Of a stretch of 64,000 nt of DNA, positions 24,559 through 32,553 are shown one piece after another. A program made the translations under genes and the position numbers. The notes below the pieces were generated by a model. It was not told where the DNA came from and made no database searches. It saw only the letters and a program-made list of their open reading frames with translations. This stretch comes from CAVXEH01 sp963805305 (lineage in GTDB: Bacteria > Chloroflexota > Limnocylindria > QHBO01), in assembly GCA_963805305.1 (NCBI GenBank), contig CAWDTM010000003.1, forward strand, positions 496,001-560,000, in the 5' to 3' direction. Position 1 is the first letter of the stretch; every line of letters begins with the position of its first letter.

Positions 24559-25078
24559 CGTCAGTCATCTCCTTGGCGAGGCGGTCGCGCAGGCGCTTCA
24601 GGCGGCTGCGGACTCCCTCACCGGACAGTCCCAGCTGGCGGCCGATCTCCTCGGAGGTCAGCCCCAGCACGTAGCGGTAGGCGAGCAGCTCTCGGTCGCC
24701 GGCATCGAGCCCCGCGAGCGTGGCGCGCAAATCGGCATCGGCCGTCGTCGCCCCGTCACCGACCTCGCCCGCCAGATCGAGGCTGCTGGCCGCCTGGCGT
24801 CGGTTGCGCCGCGTCACCTGCTTCGCCTCGTTGGCGGCGACCCTGAGCAGCCACGGGCGCAGGCGTCCCGGATCTCGTAGGGTCCCGATCCGGCGCCAGA
24901 CGCGCTGCCAGGCGTTCTGCGAGGCATCCTCGGCGGCCATCGCGTCCCCGGTGATCACCATGCACAGCCGCAGGACATCGGGGCCGTAGCGGGACACGAG
25001 GTCGGTGAATGCCTCCGTGTCCCCGGCCTTGACCCGCCCAACCAATGGCTCGGTGTGCCCGACGACGGCGTCTTCCAT
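24548..25078 (-). CDS. ECF sigma factor on the tRNA-Lys island
   Basis: 176 residues from an ATG at 25078; the frame is open to a TTG at 25138, so a longer form is possible. Region 2 (EDASQNAWQRVWRRIG) and region 4 (LTSEEIGRQLGLSGEGVRSRLKRLRDRLAKEM) are complete. It is cotranslated with the downstream membrane protein, the expected anti-sigma partner. Carrying its own sigma factor may let the island express its genes in a new host. Confidence 0.85.
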   Translation of the reverse strand: MEDAVVGHTEPLVGRVKAGDTEAFTDLVSRYGPDVLRLCMVITGDAMAAEDASQNAWQRVWRRIGTLRDPGRLRPWLLRVAANEAKQVTRRNRRQAASSLDLAGEVGDGATTADADLRATLAGLDAGDRELLAYRYVLGLTSEEIGRQLGLSGEGVRSRLKRLRDRLAKEMTDDVR

Positions 25079-25278
25079 GTCTGTCCAGATGCTCGCAGAC
25101 CCCTCCGCCGTTTCGCCAGAGCTGTCGAAGAGGGACAACGTCCGGAGTGAGACTCCAAGGCCGTTTGGGCGTCAGCTGAGCGTGTCGCCCAACCCCGTGC
25201 GGATCTCCCGGGGCCCTTGCGCCGCCGCGACCGATGAGGGGTCACGCCTATCCGCATCGCCTCGGTTGGGCTGAGTGA

Positions 25279-25737
25279 TCAGGCTCCGGGCCCGGGTAGC
25301 GGAGTCAGGTCCTGGCAGCTGATCGGGCTGCCGGATGCCAGCAAGCGACCGAAGGTCCGGTACGCAGCGAACAGGTCGACTTGGCCACCCTGGAAGTGGT
25401 GCGCGCGAGCCGGGTGGTTCGGATCGACGCAATGCGTGTGGTGGAGGCCATTGTGCCAGTGGAAGGCGAGCCGGCTGGGTCCGGGCACCGCCCGCAACTC
25501 GTAGGCGTACTTGGTCAACTCCCACGTCCCGCCCGACGAGAAGACCCAGCGCTCCACGAACTCGAGGCGCGCCGCTGTCGGAAGGCCCCACCCAGGATGG
25601 TCGATGCCGATGGTGATGGTCCGCGGCGTCCCCGGAATCGGGCCTGGATCCGCGATGTGTACGTGGCCGAGGCTGCGAAAGGCGACCTCGGCGGTGGCGA
25701 TGCGCTGATCGAACGGCTGCGGCCGCAGCCGAATCAC
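25279..25737 (-). CDS. Unknown island protein, weakly TumE/DUF6516 toxin-like
   Basis: 152 residues from a GTG that overlaps the stop of the HTH gene by 4 bp. The centre reads KYAYELRAV, then FHWHNGLHHTH and a His pair (AHHF), resembling the Tyr-rich strand and the HH(R/K/T)H motif of the TumE/DUF6516 toxin family; the N-terminal 60 residues do not match. If the resemblance is real, the HTH gene upstream is its antitoxin. The alternative is a metal-binding protein of unknown role. The family call is tentative. Confidence 0.5.
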   Translation of the reverse strand: MIRLRPQPFDQRIATAEVAFRSLGHVHIADPGPIPGTPRTITIGIDHPGWGLPTAARLEFVERWVFSSGGTWELTKYAYELRAVPGPSRLAFHWHNGLHHTHCVDPNHPARAHHFQGGQVDLFAAYRTFGRLLASGSPISCQDLTPLPGPGA

Positions 25738-26012
25738 GCGCGCGTGGCTGCCGGCTGCTGGTGCTCGGCTTCCACCTCATCCCATACGCGCTCGGCCTGC
25801 TCGGCCGTGGGCGTACTGCGCGTCACCCCTTGAGTCTCGTGGAGGAGCCCCATCACTGATCCGAGCGGCACGCGATAGATGCGTTCAGACAGCTGGAAGG
25901 CCGGGAGATGGCCCGAGTGGATCCAATCCCGCACGGTGGAGGCATGCACGCCAAACAACGCCGAAACCTCTGCGGGGCTGTAGAAGGCCTTCTTCTCAAA
26001 CTGGACGTCCAC
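25734..26012 (-). CDS. Small HTH DNA-binding protein (excisionase/MerR-like)
   Basis: 92 residues from a GTG at 26012 with AAGGAG 8 bp upstream. Residues 10-55 (YSPAEVSALFGVHASTVRDWIHSGHLPAFQLS) are the helix-turn-helix of the excisionase/HTH_17 type. It is first in a two-gene unit with the possible toxin. Two roles fit: an antitoxin/autorepressor acting at the TATCCG repeats in its own promoter, or an excisionase for the island. The operator position favours the former. Confidence 0.82.
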   Translation of the reverse strand: MDVQFEKKAFYSPAEVSALFGVHASTVRDWIHSGHLPAFQLSERIYRVPLGSVMGLLHETQGVTRSTPTAEQAERVWDEVEAEHQQPAATRA

Positions 26013-26040
26013 GGCTTAACTCCTTCGCGCGCTGAGAGTC

Positions 26041-26081
26041 AGCATAGCGGATAGCACGGATAATGCAAATTAACGCGGATA
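26041..26081 (-). promoter_or_regulatory. Promoter with three TATCCG repeats upstream of the HTH gene
   Basis: On the minus strand, TTGCAT (26063-26068) and TATGCT (26041-26046) are spaced 16 bp. The spacer contains two TATCCG copies (26057-26062 and 26048-26053), and a third lies just upstream of the -35 (26076-26081). Repeats inside the promoter point to a repressor site, probably for the HTH protein encoded next to it. Confidence 0.6.
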
Positions 26082-26386
26082 GGTCCATTTCCCGGGATCA
26101 CCGCGACCCAGGCACTTCAGAGGCCAACCGACACCCGACGGGAGGCGACCGATCCTCCAGATCGTCCCGCGACTGAACGATCATGGGGACTCAAGCCGGC
26201 GCAGGGCGGCCGAGCCCGCTTCGCGCATTCGTGGATCGTCCGATTCGAGCAGGTCGATCACGGCCACCGACAGCGGCACGACCCGAGGGTGAGTAATGCA
26301 CTGTCACGCGCGCCCTCTCTGGGCCTATGGGCGCGGTGTAGTCAAGCCTCCTTCGAATCACGTGCTCTAATGGAGCACGAATCGGT
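26082..26386. other. Right end of the island, mostly non-coding
   Basis: No complete gene is visible. On the minus strand, 26181-26279 encodes a short frame ending in VIDLLESDDPRMREAG and LRRLESP that looks like the C-terminal remnant of a larger gene. CGTGCTC and GAGCACG (26361-26367, 26373-26379) form a 7-bp stem with a TAATG loop 8 bp before the tRNA; it could be part of the att region or affect the replacement tRNA promoter. Confidence 0.4.
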
Positions 26387-26462
26387 GGGCCGTTAGCTCA
26401 GTGGTTAGAGCAGGGGACTTTTAATCCTCGTGTCGTGGGTTCGAATCCCACACGGCCCTCCA
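26387..26462 (+). tRNA. tRNA-Lys (TTT), complete copy at the island's right end
   Basis: 76 bases with encoded CCA. The 7-bp acceptor stem GGGCCGT/ACGGCCC, D arm, anticodon stem GGGGA/TCCTC with loop CTTTTAA (anticodon TTT) and T arm GTGGG-TTCGAAT-CCCAC all form. Its first 38 bases equal the fragment at 23728-23765. Because its upstream region belongs to the island, transcription probably depends on an island-supplied promoter. Confidence 0.95.
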
Positions 26463-26600
26463 CCGCCGCCTACACCCCGGGCGCCAGCGAGACGGTGACG
26501 TACGCAAACGCGCGACGCCACAAGCGGGACGCCTGGCGGTTCGCCGTCTCCGCCCCGATGGCCGGTCCGCACGCTCCGATTCGCGGCGAAGGGCGGCGTT

Positions 26601-26629
26601 TTGACGCGGCGCGCCGGACAGGGCATGCT
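26601..26629 (+). promoter_or_regulatory. Possible leaderless promoter for the membrane protein gene
   Basis: TTGACG (26601-26606) and CATGCT (26624-26629) are spaced 17 bp. The expected start is near 26636, only a few bases before the ATG at 26639, and there is no ribosome-binding site. Confidence 0.35.
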
Positions 26630-26638
26630 GACCGGCAG

Positions 26639-27157
26639 ATGTCGCTCGTCGCGGCTCGCGCACTGCCCCTGCTGCGGCCCTTCCGATTCGTCCTCGCCCG
26701 TCCGACCCTGGCGGCTGCCCTGTTCTTCTGGTGCACCTGGGGCGAGACCCGGCTGGTGATCGCCCTGTCGGGGGTGGCGCACGTGCCGATCACCGGCCAC
26801 CACGTGCACCACCTGGTGACCGGTACGCTCCTGTTGCTGGCAGCGGGGACCCTGGACATTCTGAAGAAGGCGCCACGCCTGCGGCCGGTTCTGCTGGGCG
26901 TGGGCGCTGCCCTGGTCCTCGACGAGTTTGCCCTGATCTGGAACCTGCGCGATGTGTACTGGAGCCGCGAGGGGCACCTCTCGATCGTCGTGGCCGCCGC
27001 CTTCGGGATCGCCCTCACCGTGGCTGCCGGTCGCGAGCTCGTCCAGGAGCGACGGCGCCGAGGGCCGGTGCGGTCGGTCTCGCTGAACCCGCTGGATCAG
27101 GCCGCCGCTTTGCCGCGACCCTCCGGCGCACCCGGGCCAGGAGGATCGGTCGGGTAG
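26639..27157 (+). CDS. Hypothetical multi-helix membrane protein with HHVHH motif
   Basis: 172 residues with about four hydrophobic helices and a basic C-terminus (QERRRRGPVR). A GHHVHHL cluster lies between helices 1 and 2 and could bind metal or haem; nothing else identifies it. The ATG at 26639 lacks a ribosome-binding site but sits next to a candidate leaderless promoter. It is convergent with the next gene. Confidence 0.7.
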   Translation: MSLVAARALPLLRPFRFVLARPTLAAALFFWCTWGETRLVIALSGVAHVPITGHHVHHLVTGTLLLLAAGTLDILKKAPRLRPVLLGVGAALVLDEFALIWNLRDVYWSREGHLSIVVAAAFGIALTVAAGRELVQERRRRGPVRSVSLNPLDQAAALPRPSGAPGPGGSVG

Positions 27158-27169
27158 CTCACCGCCTGG

Positions 27170-27697
27170 TCAGCGCGCTTGCCTCAGCCTCTCCAGGTGG
27201 CTGCGGAGACGGCGGTTCCGGGCCTCCTCGGCGCTTGCGATCGCCGCGTGCGTGCTCGCCTGCCAGGCGATGACCGCAAGGAGCCAGGTCACGCCCAGGA
27301 TCGGCACGTCGATGCCGATCACCTCGGCGGCGCCGGCGGTGGTGCTCAAGTGGTGGGCCACGAGCCCGGCCGCTGCCGCGAGCCAGCCGATGGGCAGCGC
27401 GACATACGCCAGGCGCGCCGCCCCGGCGCCGCCGGCTTCCGCCTGACGCGCCTCGCTCCACGGGTCATCCGCCGGAGCAGGCACGCCGCGGAGGCGGAGA
27501 TAGACGAGGCCGGCGTACACGGCCCAGCAGGCGGGCAGCACGGCGTGCGCCGCCTCGTGGATACCGGGGGGCAGGTGCAAAAGCAGCGGGACCGCCGTGA
27601 TGACGGCGACGGCCACGAATGACAGGACCGCGCGAAAGACGATCCCGTCGAGAGCGTCGGTGAGCGGTTCGTTGATGCTGTCCTGCGCGTCGGTCAC
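27170..27697 (-). CDS. Hypothetical integral membrane protein
   Basis: 175 residues from a GTG at 27697, with four hydrophobic helices (about 20-42, 50-66, 92-112, 125-145) and a charged C-terminal helix rich in Arg/Glu. No family is recognised. It lies between two plus-strand genes and is probably monocistronic. Confidence 0.72.
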   Translation of the reverse strand: MTDAQDSINEPLTDALDGIVFRAVLSFVAVAVITAVPLLLHLPPGIHEAAHAVLPACWAVYAGLVYLRLRGVPAPADDPWSEARQAEAGGAGAARLAYVALPIGWLAAAAGLVAHHLSTTAGAAEVIGIDVPILGVTWLLAVIAWQASTHAAIASAEEARNRRLRSHLERLRQAR

Positions 27698-27816
27698 GGC
27701 CGAGCCTCGGGTGCGCGTGGTGTGGCGAGATTGTCGCGCGAACCGGGGTGCCGCGCCACGGGCCTCTGGCCAAACGCACGCCGAGGTGCAAGACTGGCCG
27801 TCGCTCGCACCAAATC

Positions 27817-29928
27817 ATGTCGATGGACACGCAACGCACGCCGGCGCATCCGAGCGCCTCACACGCGACCTTCCCGGGCGAGTCTCCCTTCCCGCCCATT
27901 GGCGACTATGCCTTCCTCTCGGACTGCGAGACGACCGCACTGGTCGCGCCGAACGGCAACGTCGAGTGGCTGTGCCTGCCGAGGATGGACTCGCCATCGG
28001 TCTTCGGCGCCATCCTCGACCGTGATGCGGGCGGGTTCCGCTTTGGCCCGGCGGACGTCATGGTCCCCGCCGCACGGCGCTACCTGCCGGGCACCATGGT
28101 GCTCGAGACGAGCTGGGCCACGCCCACCGGCTGGATCATCGTGCGCGACGTCCTGCTCATTGGACCGTGGCATCACGAGACGGACCACTCGATGACGCAT
28201 CGGCGGGCCCCCACCGACTACGAGGCGGACCACACGCTCCTCCGTCATATCCGCTGCGTGAACGGCGAGGTGCAGCTCACCCTGGATTGCGAGCCCGTCT
28301 TCGACTACGGCCGCATCACGGGGCAGTGGCGCTGGACGAAGGACGGCTACCACCAGGCCGCCTGCGGCACGCCTGAGAGCGGTCCGGAGCTCACGCTGAC
28401 CACCGACCTCAACATCGGCTTCGAAGGAGCACGCGCCCTTGGGCGGACGCTCATCAAGGAGGGCGAGACGCGCTTCGCCGCCCTCTCATGGGGGGACGTG
28501 GTACCCCCGACCTCCTGCGAGGAAGCGTACCCGCGCCTGGTCTGGACCGCCCATCACTGGCAGCACTGGCTGGCCCGCGGCCGTTTCCCGGACCACCCAT
28601 GGCGGATCTTCCTGTCGCGCTCCGCGCTCACCCTCAAGGGTCTGACCTACGCGCCCACCGGCGCCGTGGTCGCCGCCGCGACGACCTCGCTCCCCGAGAC
28701 GCCCGGCGGCGAGCGCAACTGGGATTACCGCTTCACCTGGATTCGCGACTCGACGTTCGCACTGTGGGGCCTCTACAGCCTGGGCTTTGCCTGGGAGGCG
28801 AACGACTTCTTCTACTTCGTGGCCGATGCCGCCGCGTCCGGCGACGAGCTGCAGATCATGTACGGCATCGGCGGCGAGCGCGATCTGCCCGAGTCGACGC
28901 TGGAGCACCTGCATGGCTACGAGGGTGCGCGCCCGGTCCGGGTCGGGAACGCGGCGTACCGCCAGCGCCAGCACGATCGGTGGGGCGCCATCCTCGACTC
29001 CATCTACCTCCACACGCGGTCCCGCGACAGGCTCGACGAGCGCATCTGGCCCATGCTCTCCCGCCAGGTCGAAGCGGCGATCGCCCACTGGCGCGAGCCG
29101 GACCGCGGGATCTGGGAGGTGCGGGGAGAGCCCCGGCACTTCACCACCTCGAAGGTGATGTGCTGGGTCGCCGCGGATCGTGGCGCGCGCCTGGCGCGGC
29201 TCCGCGAGGACCACGAGCTCGCCGAGCGCTGGCAGGCCGCCGCGGACGAGATCCGCGCCGACGTGTGCGCCAACGGTGTCGACGAGCGCGGCGTCTTCAC
29301 CCAGCACTACGACACGCGGGCCCTCGATGCGTCCGCGCTGCTGATCCCGCTGGTCCGCTTCCTCCCCGCGGACGACGAGCGGGTGCGCCGCACGGTCCTC
29401 GCCATCGCCGACGAGCTGACGGAGAACGGGCTCGTCCTGCGCTACCGGACTGACGAGACCGATGATGGCCTGACCGGACACGAGGGCGCCTTCACGATCT
29501 GCTCCTTCTGGCTCGTCTCCGCGCTCGTGGAGATCGGTGAGCTGGACCGCGCGCGACGCCTCTGCGAGCGGCTCCTCTCCGCCGCCAGCGCGCTGGGACT
29601 GTACGGCGAGGAGATCGATCCCGAGTCGGGGCGTCAGCTGGGCAACTTCCCGCAGGCGTTCACCCACCTCGCCCTCATCAACGCGGTGATGCACGTCATC
29701 GAGGCGGAGCGCCACGTGGCGGAGATGGCGATGCCGCTGTCGCCGCGAATGCCCGACGAAGGCGACGCCATGGGAGACGAACCAATGGCCGAGCCGCCGC
29801 TGGCCGAGCCGCCGCTGGCCGAGCCGCCGCTGGCCGAGCGCCCGACCGCCGCGGCGCCGGGCGGCAACGGTCAGCTACCATCGGACTCCGACCCGCAAGC
29901 CGTGATGGAGCAGGGAGCCGACCATTGA
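27817..29928 (+). CDS. Glycoside hydrolase family 15 enzyme (glucoamylase/trehalase-like)
   Basis: 703 residues. An N-terminal beta-sandwich begins with PIGDYAFLSDCETTALVAPNG, typical of bacterial GH15. It is followed by the (alpha/alpha)6 barrel with ERNWDYRFTWIRDS and, near the end, YGEEIDPESGRQLGNFPQAF, which carries the catalytic acid region. Enzymes of this clade hydrolyse alpha-glucosidic bonds in maltooligosaccharides or trehalose. No signal peptide is seen, so it is cytosolic. The tail after about 640 is low-complexity with three exact 15-bp repeats. The stop overlaps a small downstream ORF (TTGA). Confidence 0.92.
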   Translation: MSMDTQRTPAHPSASHATFPGESPFPPIGDYAFLSDCETTALVAPNGNVEWLCLPRMDSPSVFGAILDRDAGGFRFGPADVMVPAARRYLPGTMVLETSWATPTGWIIVRDVLLIGPWHHETDHSMTHRRAPTDYEADHTLLRHIRCVNGEVQLTLDCEPVFDYGRITGQWRWTKDGYHQAACGTPESGPELTLTTDLNIGFEGARALGRTLIKEGETRFAALSWGDVVPPTSCEEAYPRLVWTAHHWQHWLARGRFPDHPWRIFLSRSALTLKGLTYAPTGAVVAAATTSLPETPGGERNWDYRFTWIRDSTFALWGLYSLGFAWEANDFFYFVADAAASGDELQIMYGIGGERDLPESTLEHLHGYEGARPVRVGNAAYRQRQHDRWGAILDSIYLHTRSRDRLDERIWPMLSRQVEAAIAHWREPDRGIWEVRGEPRHFTTSKVMCWVAADRGARLARLREDHELAERWQAAADEIRADVCANGVDERGVFTQHYDTRALDASALLIPLVRFLPADDERVRRTVLAIADELTENGLVLRYRTDETDDGLTGHEGAFTICSFWLVSALVEIGELDRARRLCERLLSAASALGLYGEEIDPESGRQLGNFPQAFTHLALINAVMHVIEAERHVAEMAMPLSPRMPDEGDAMGDEPMAEPPLAEPPLAEPPLAERPTAAAPGGNGQLPSDSDPQAVMEQGADH
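29788..29832 (+). repeat. Three tandem 15-bp repeats in the GH15 tail
   Basis: GCCGAGCCGCCGCTG is repeated three times without change, encoding AEPPL units. It is a candidate site for length variation by slippage and falls outside the catalytic domain. Confidence 0.85.
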
Positions 29929-30074
29929 TCAGCGAACCGTGGGACGACCCGGAGCAGGACGGCGAGGAGCCGCCTGAGGCGGGCTCGCTGCTGCTCTCCT
30001 GGCTGCTCCTCGTCTCCCTGGCCCTGATCGTCATCGTGGGGCTGCTGATGCTCGCCATGCGGAGCGCCGGCTGA
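29925..30074 (+). CDS. 49-residue single-helix membrane protein
   Basis: A TTG at 29925 overlaps the GH15 stop (TTGA), and GGGAG precedes it. The product has an acidic N-terminus (EPWDDPEQDGEE) and one hydrophobic helix at about 22-46. Small proteins of this shape include accessory subunits of oxidases and regulators of membrane enzymes, but no family is recognised. Support comes from overlap, ribosome-binding site and the clear amphipathic layout; the TTG start lowers certainty. Confidence 0.55.
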   Translation: MISEPWDDPEQDGEEPPEAGSLLLSWLLLVSLALIVIVGLLMLAMRSAG

Positions 30075-30163
30075 GCCGAGGGTCTACCCTAGGAACCGCC
30101 TGATCTGCGCGGCGGCGCAAAGCCGCAGGCACAGGACCCCGCACCGGAAGGGACCAGAACTTC

Positions 30164-30781
30164 ATGCGCATTCCCCTGATACCGCGCGAGGAGAAGTTCT
30201 ACGACATGTTCGTGGACGACGCGGCCAACGTTCTGGCCGGCGCGCGCCTCCTCGAGACCTTCTTCCGAAGCTACGGCGAGCGCGAGCGAATCGCCGTCCA
30301 GCTCCGCGAGCTCGAGCACCGCGGCGACCAGATCAGCCACGACATCGGGCACAAGCTCGAGGCGACCTTCGTGACGCCGTTCGACCGCGAGGACATCCAC
30401 GCCCTCATCAGCCGCCTCGACGACGTCCTGGACCTCATCGAGGAGGTGGCCGACACCTGCATCCTCTATCACATCAGCGAGCCGACCCCGGTCGCCGTGC
30501 AGCAGACGGAGATCCTGGTCCACCAGTGCGTCCAGATCCGCGAGGCGCTCACCCACCTGCGTTCGTTCAAGGGCCTCGAGAAGTACTGGATCGAGATCCA
30601 TCGGCTCGAGAACGACGGCGACCAGGTGGCGCGCAAGGCCATTGCCGGGCTCTTCCGCGACGGCGACAACCCGCTCACCGTGATCAAGTGGAAGGACGTG
30701 TACAGCCTGCTCGAGGACGCCATCGACGCCTGCGAGGACACGGCCAACGTCATCGAGCGGATCGTCGTCAAGCACGCCTAG
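30164..30781 (+). CDS. DUF47 (PhoU-like) protein
   Basis: 205 residues, almost entirely helical, with the DUF47 motifs FYDMFVDDAANVLAGA, EHRGDQISHDI and PFDREDIHALI. The E/D-rich repeats resemble PhoU and bind metal clusters. These proteins are usually encoded with Pit phosphate transporters and modulate them; a Pit gene follows at 31538 beyond an oppositely oriented gene. It is preceded by a GGAAGGG ribosome-binding site. Confidence 0.92.
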   Translation: MRIPLIPREEKFYDMFVDDAANVLAGARLLETFFRSYGERERIAVQLRELEHRGDQISHDIGHKLEATFVTPFDREDIHALISRLDDVLDLIEEVADTCILYHISEPTPVAVQQTEILVHQCVQIREALTHLRSFKGLEKYWIEIHRLENDGDQVARKAIAGLFRDGDNPLTVIKWKDVYSLLEDAIDACEDTANVIERIVVKHA

Positions 30782-30818
30782 CGGCAGGCGCCTGCGCCCT
30801 CCGGCCACGCTCCGCCGC

Positions 30819-31460
30819 TCAGGGAACCTGCTCGTCCGGCGCCGGTTCACCGTCCTCGGCGAACAGCTCGCCACCAACCGCGTCCGCGAGACGCTGGGCA
30901 ACGGGGCGCCAGTCGAACCGGCGGGTCACCGCCGAGGCGGGCAGGGTGATGAGCCTGTCCGGCGCCACGAAGCCGGGCAGGGTCTCGTCGAGGAGCCGCT
31001 CGATCTCATCGCGGAAGGCGTCGTTCGTGGAGCGAACGCCATCGGGCCGGAGCGTCACGTCCGGCAGGAGCCTGACCAGCAGGTCGTAGGTCGGCGCCCA
31101 GCAGCGCAGCAGCGGCTCCACGCAGAAGGGATCCGCTCCTCCGGCGGCGCGCAGGAGGTAGGCGTAGTTGTCGACCACCGCTCGGTCGGTGATGAGCACG
31201 TCGGCCCGGTGCGCCAGCTCCAGCTCCTGCTGCACCTGGGTGACGAGGACCCACAGCTGGGATTCCGGACTGGCCGTCTCGTTGATCCCCAGCGGAGAAT
31301 GGCGGACCACCTCCTTCACCAGCTCCCAGCTGCGACCGGCACGGCTCAGGGTGGCGGCGAAGGACGCCACTGCGGCGGTCTTGCGCACGCCGTGGGAGCC
31401 GATGAAGGCGATCTTGGCCGGGCGCGGCCAGGACTCGGAGGCTGGTTCGTCCACGGTCAT
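30819..31460 (-). CDS. AAA_28-type P-loop ATPase/kinase with altered Walker A
   Basis: 213 residues. The N-terminal loop reads GSHGVRKTA where AAA_28/NadR-like kinases have GxxGxGKT, so an Arg replaces the last Gly. A downstream VLITDRAVVDNYAY block fits the Walker B/DRxxxD pattern, and WAPTYDLLVRLLP resembles nucleotide-kinase cores. Substrate unknown. The ATG at 31460 is chosen over a TTG one codon earlier. It lies between the DUF47 and Pit genes on the other strand. Confidence 0.75.
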   Translation of the reverse strand: MTVDEPASESWPRPAKIAFIGSHGVRKTAAVASFAATLSRAGRSWELVKEVVRHSPLGINETASPESQLWVLVTQVQQELELAHRADVLITDRAVVDNYAYLLRAAGGADPFCVEPLLRCWAPTYDLLVRLLPDVTLRPDGVRSTNDAFRDEIERLLDETLPGFVAPDRLITLPASAVTRRFDWRPVAQRLADAVGGELFAEDGEPAPDEQVP

Positions 31461-31537
31461 CAAGGGTAGGCCGATGGCAGGGTCGCCGACGGGCTATCCT
31501 GCTGGCCTATGCACGTCGAGCCGAGCCGGGTCATGGC

Positions 31538-32536
31538 ATGCCCGGACTGACACCGCTTCTACTCGCGGTCCTGGCCCTCGCGGTTCTCTTCGACTACATC
31601 AACGGTTTCCATGACACGGCCAATGCCATCGCCACCTCCGTCTCGACGCGCGCGCTGAAGCCGCAGTGGGCGATCGTCATGAGCGCCATCGCGAACTTCG
31701 GCGGCGCCTTTGTCGGGACGGCCGTGGCGAATACGATCGGTGGCGGCCTGATCACGACGCAGGCGGAGAGCCAGACGGTGATCGCGGCAGCCCTGGTGGG
31801 CGCCATCACCTGGAACCTCATCACCTGGCGGCTGGGGATCCCCAGCTCCTCGAGCCACGCGCTCATCGGCGGCCTGCTCGGATCCGCCGCAGTCGCCGCC
31901 GGCGTGGGCTCGTGGAACCTTCCGGGCATCGGCGGCAAGGTGCTCCTCCCGCTCATCGGGTCGCCGATCGTGGGTTTCATCGCCGCGCTGCTGCTCATGG
32001 TGGTGATCTTCAACGTCTTCCGGCGCGTTCACCCCAAGACGATGAACGACACGTTCCGGCGCCTCCAGGTCCTGTCGGCGGCGTTCATGGCCTTCAGCCA
32101 CGGCAGCAACGATGCGCAGAAGACGATGGGCGTCATGACCGTCGCGCTCTTCACGGCCGGGGTGATCCCCGACAAGCATGTCCCGACGCTGGTCATCATC
32201 GCGGCCGCCACCGCGATGAGCCTGGGGACCGCGGCGGGCGGGTGGCGCATCATCAAGACCATGGGGACGCGGGTCGTGAAGCTGGACCCGGTACATGGGT
32301 TCGCAGCCGAGACGACCGCGGCGTCGGTCATCATCGCCGCCTCGCATTTCGGGATGCCGGTGAGCACGACCCACGTCATCTCGGGCGCCATCATGGGAAC
32401 CGGCTCGTCCGACCGCTTCAACGCCGTGCGCTGGGCCGTCGCTCGCAACATCGGCGTGGCCTGGGTCCTCACCATCCCCGCCGCGGGGATGTTCGCCGGC
32501 ATCGCCTACATGATCCTGCACCCGATCCTGGGCTGA
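31538..32536 (+). CDS. Pit-family low-affinity inorganic phosphate transporter
   Basis: 332 residues with 9-10 hydrophobic helices and the duplicated Pit signature: GFHDTANAIATSVSTRAL near the N-terminus and FSHGSNDAQKTMG in the second half. These proteins co-transport metal-phosphate with protons. With DUF47 upstream it forms the low-affinity arm of a phosphate region that also holds the high-affinity Pst system at 38.7 kb. Confidence 0.93.
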   Translation: MPGLTPLLLAVLALAVLFDYINGFHDTANAIATSVSTRALKPQWAIVMSAIANFGGAFVGTAVANTIGGGLITTQAESQTVIAAALVGAITWNLITWRLGIPSSSSHALIGGLLGSAAVAAGVGSWNLPGIGGKVLLPLIGSPIVGFIAALLLMVVIFNVFRRVHPKTMNDTFRRLQVLSAAFMAFSHGSNDAQKTMGVMTVALFTAGVIPDKHVPTLVIIAAATAMSLGTAAGGWRIIKTMGTRVVKLDPVHGFAAETTAASVIIAASHFGMPVSTTHVISGAIMGTGSSDRFNAVRWAVARNIGVAWVLTIPAAGMFAGIAYMILHPILG

Positions 32537-32553
32537 GCGCGGCGCCTCCCGGA

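Larger units (their letters stand above)
23728..26424. mobile_element. Island of about 2.66 kb integrated in tRNA-Lys
   Basis: The first 38 bases of tRNA-Lys are repeated exactly at 23728-23765 and 26387-26424. The left copy runs into foreign sequence after the anticodon loop; the right copy continues into a complete tRNA. Between them are an ECF sigma/anti-sigma pair, an HTH/possible toxin pair, att-like core repeats and some non-coding sequence. This is the pattern of site-specific integration at the anticodon region that restores the 5' half of the tRNA. No integrase gene is visible, so the element is either mobilised in trans or decayed. Confidence 0.75.

Noticed and set aside
26047..26081. 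CGGATA repeats considered as CRISPR or plasmid iterons
   Set aside because: Only three 6-bp copies, unequal spacing and no spacers of uniform length; their place inside a promoter fits an operator.
26181..26279. A 32-codon minus-strand frame at the right end of the island
   Set aside because: The sequence looks like the C-terminus of some protein, but there is no ribosome-binding site and a stop just upstream; treated as a gene remnant only.
23728..26462. An integrase, transposase or insertion sequence within the tRNA-Lys island
   Set aside because: No tyrosine or serine recombinase motifs and no IS-like terminal repeats were found on either strand.
29788..29832. The AEPPL repeats as a functional motif of the GH15 enzyme
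   Set aside because: They are an exact DNA repeat in a low-complexity tail beyond the catalytic domain; slippage is the simpler explanation.
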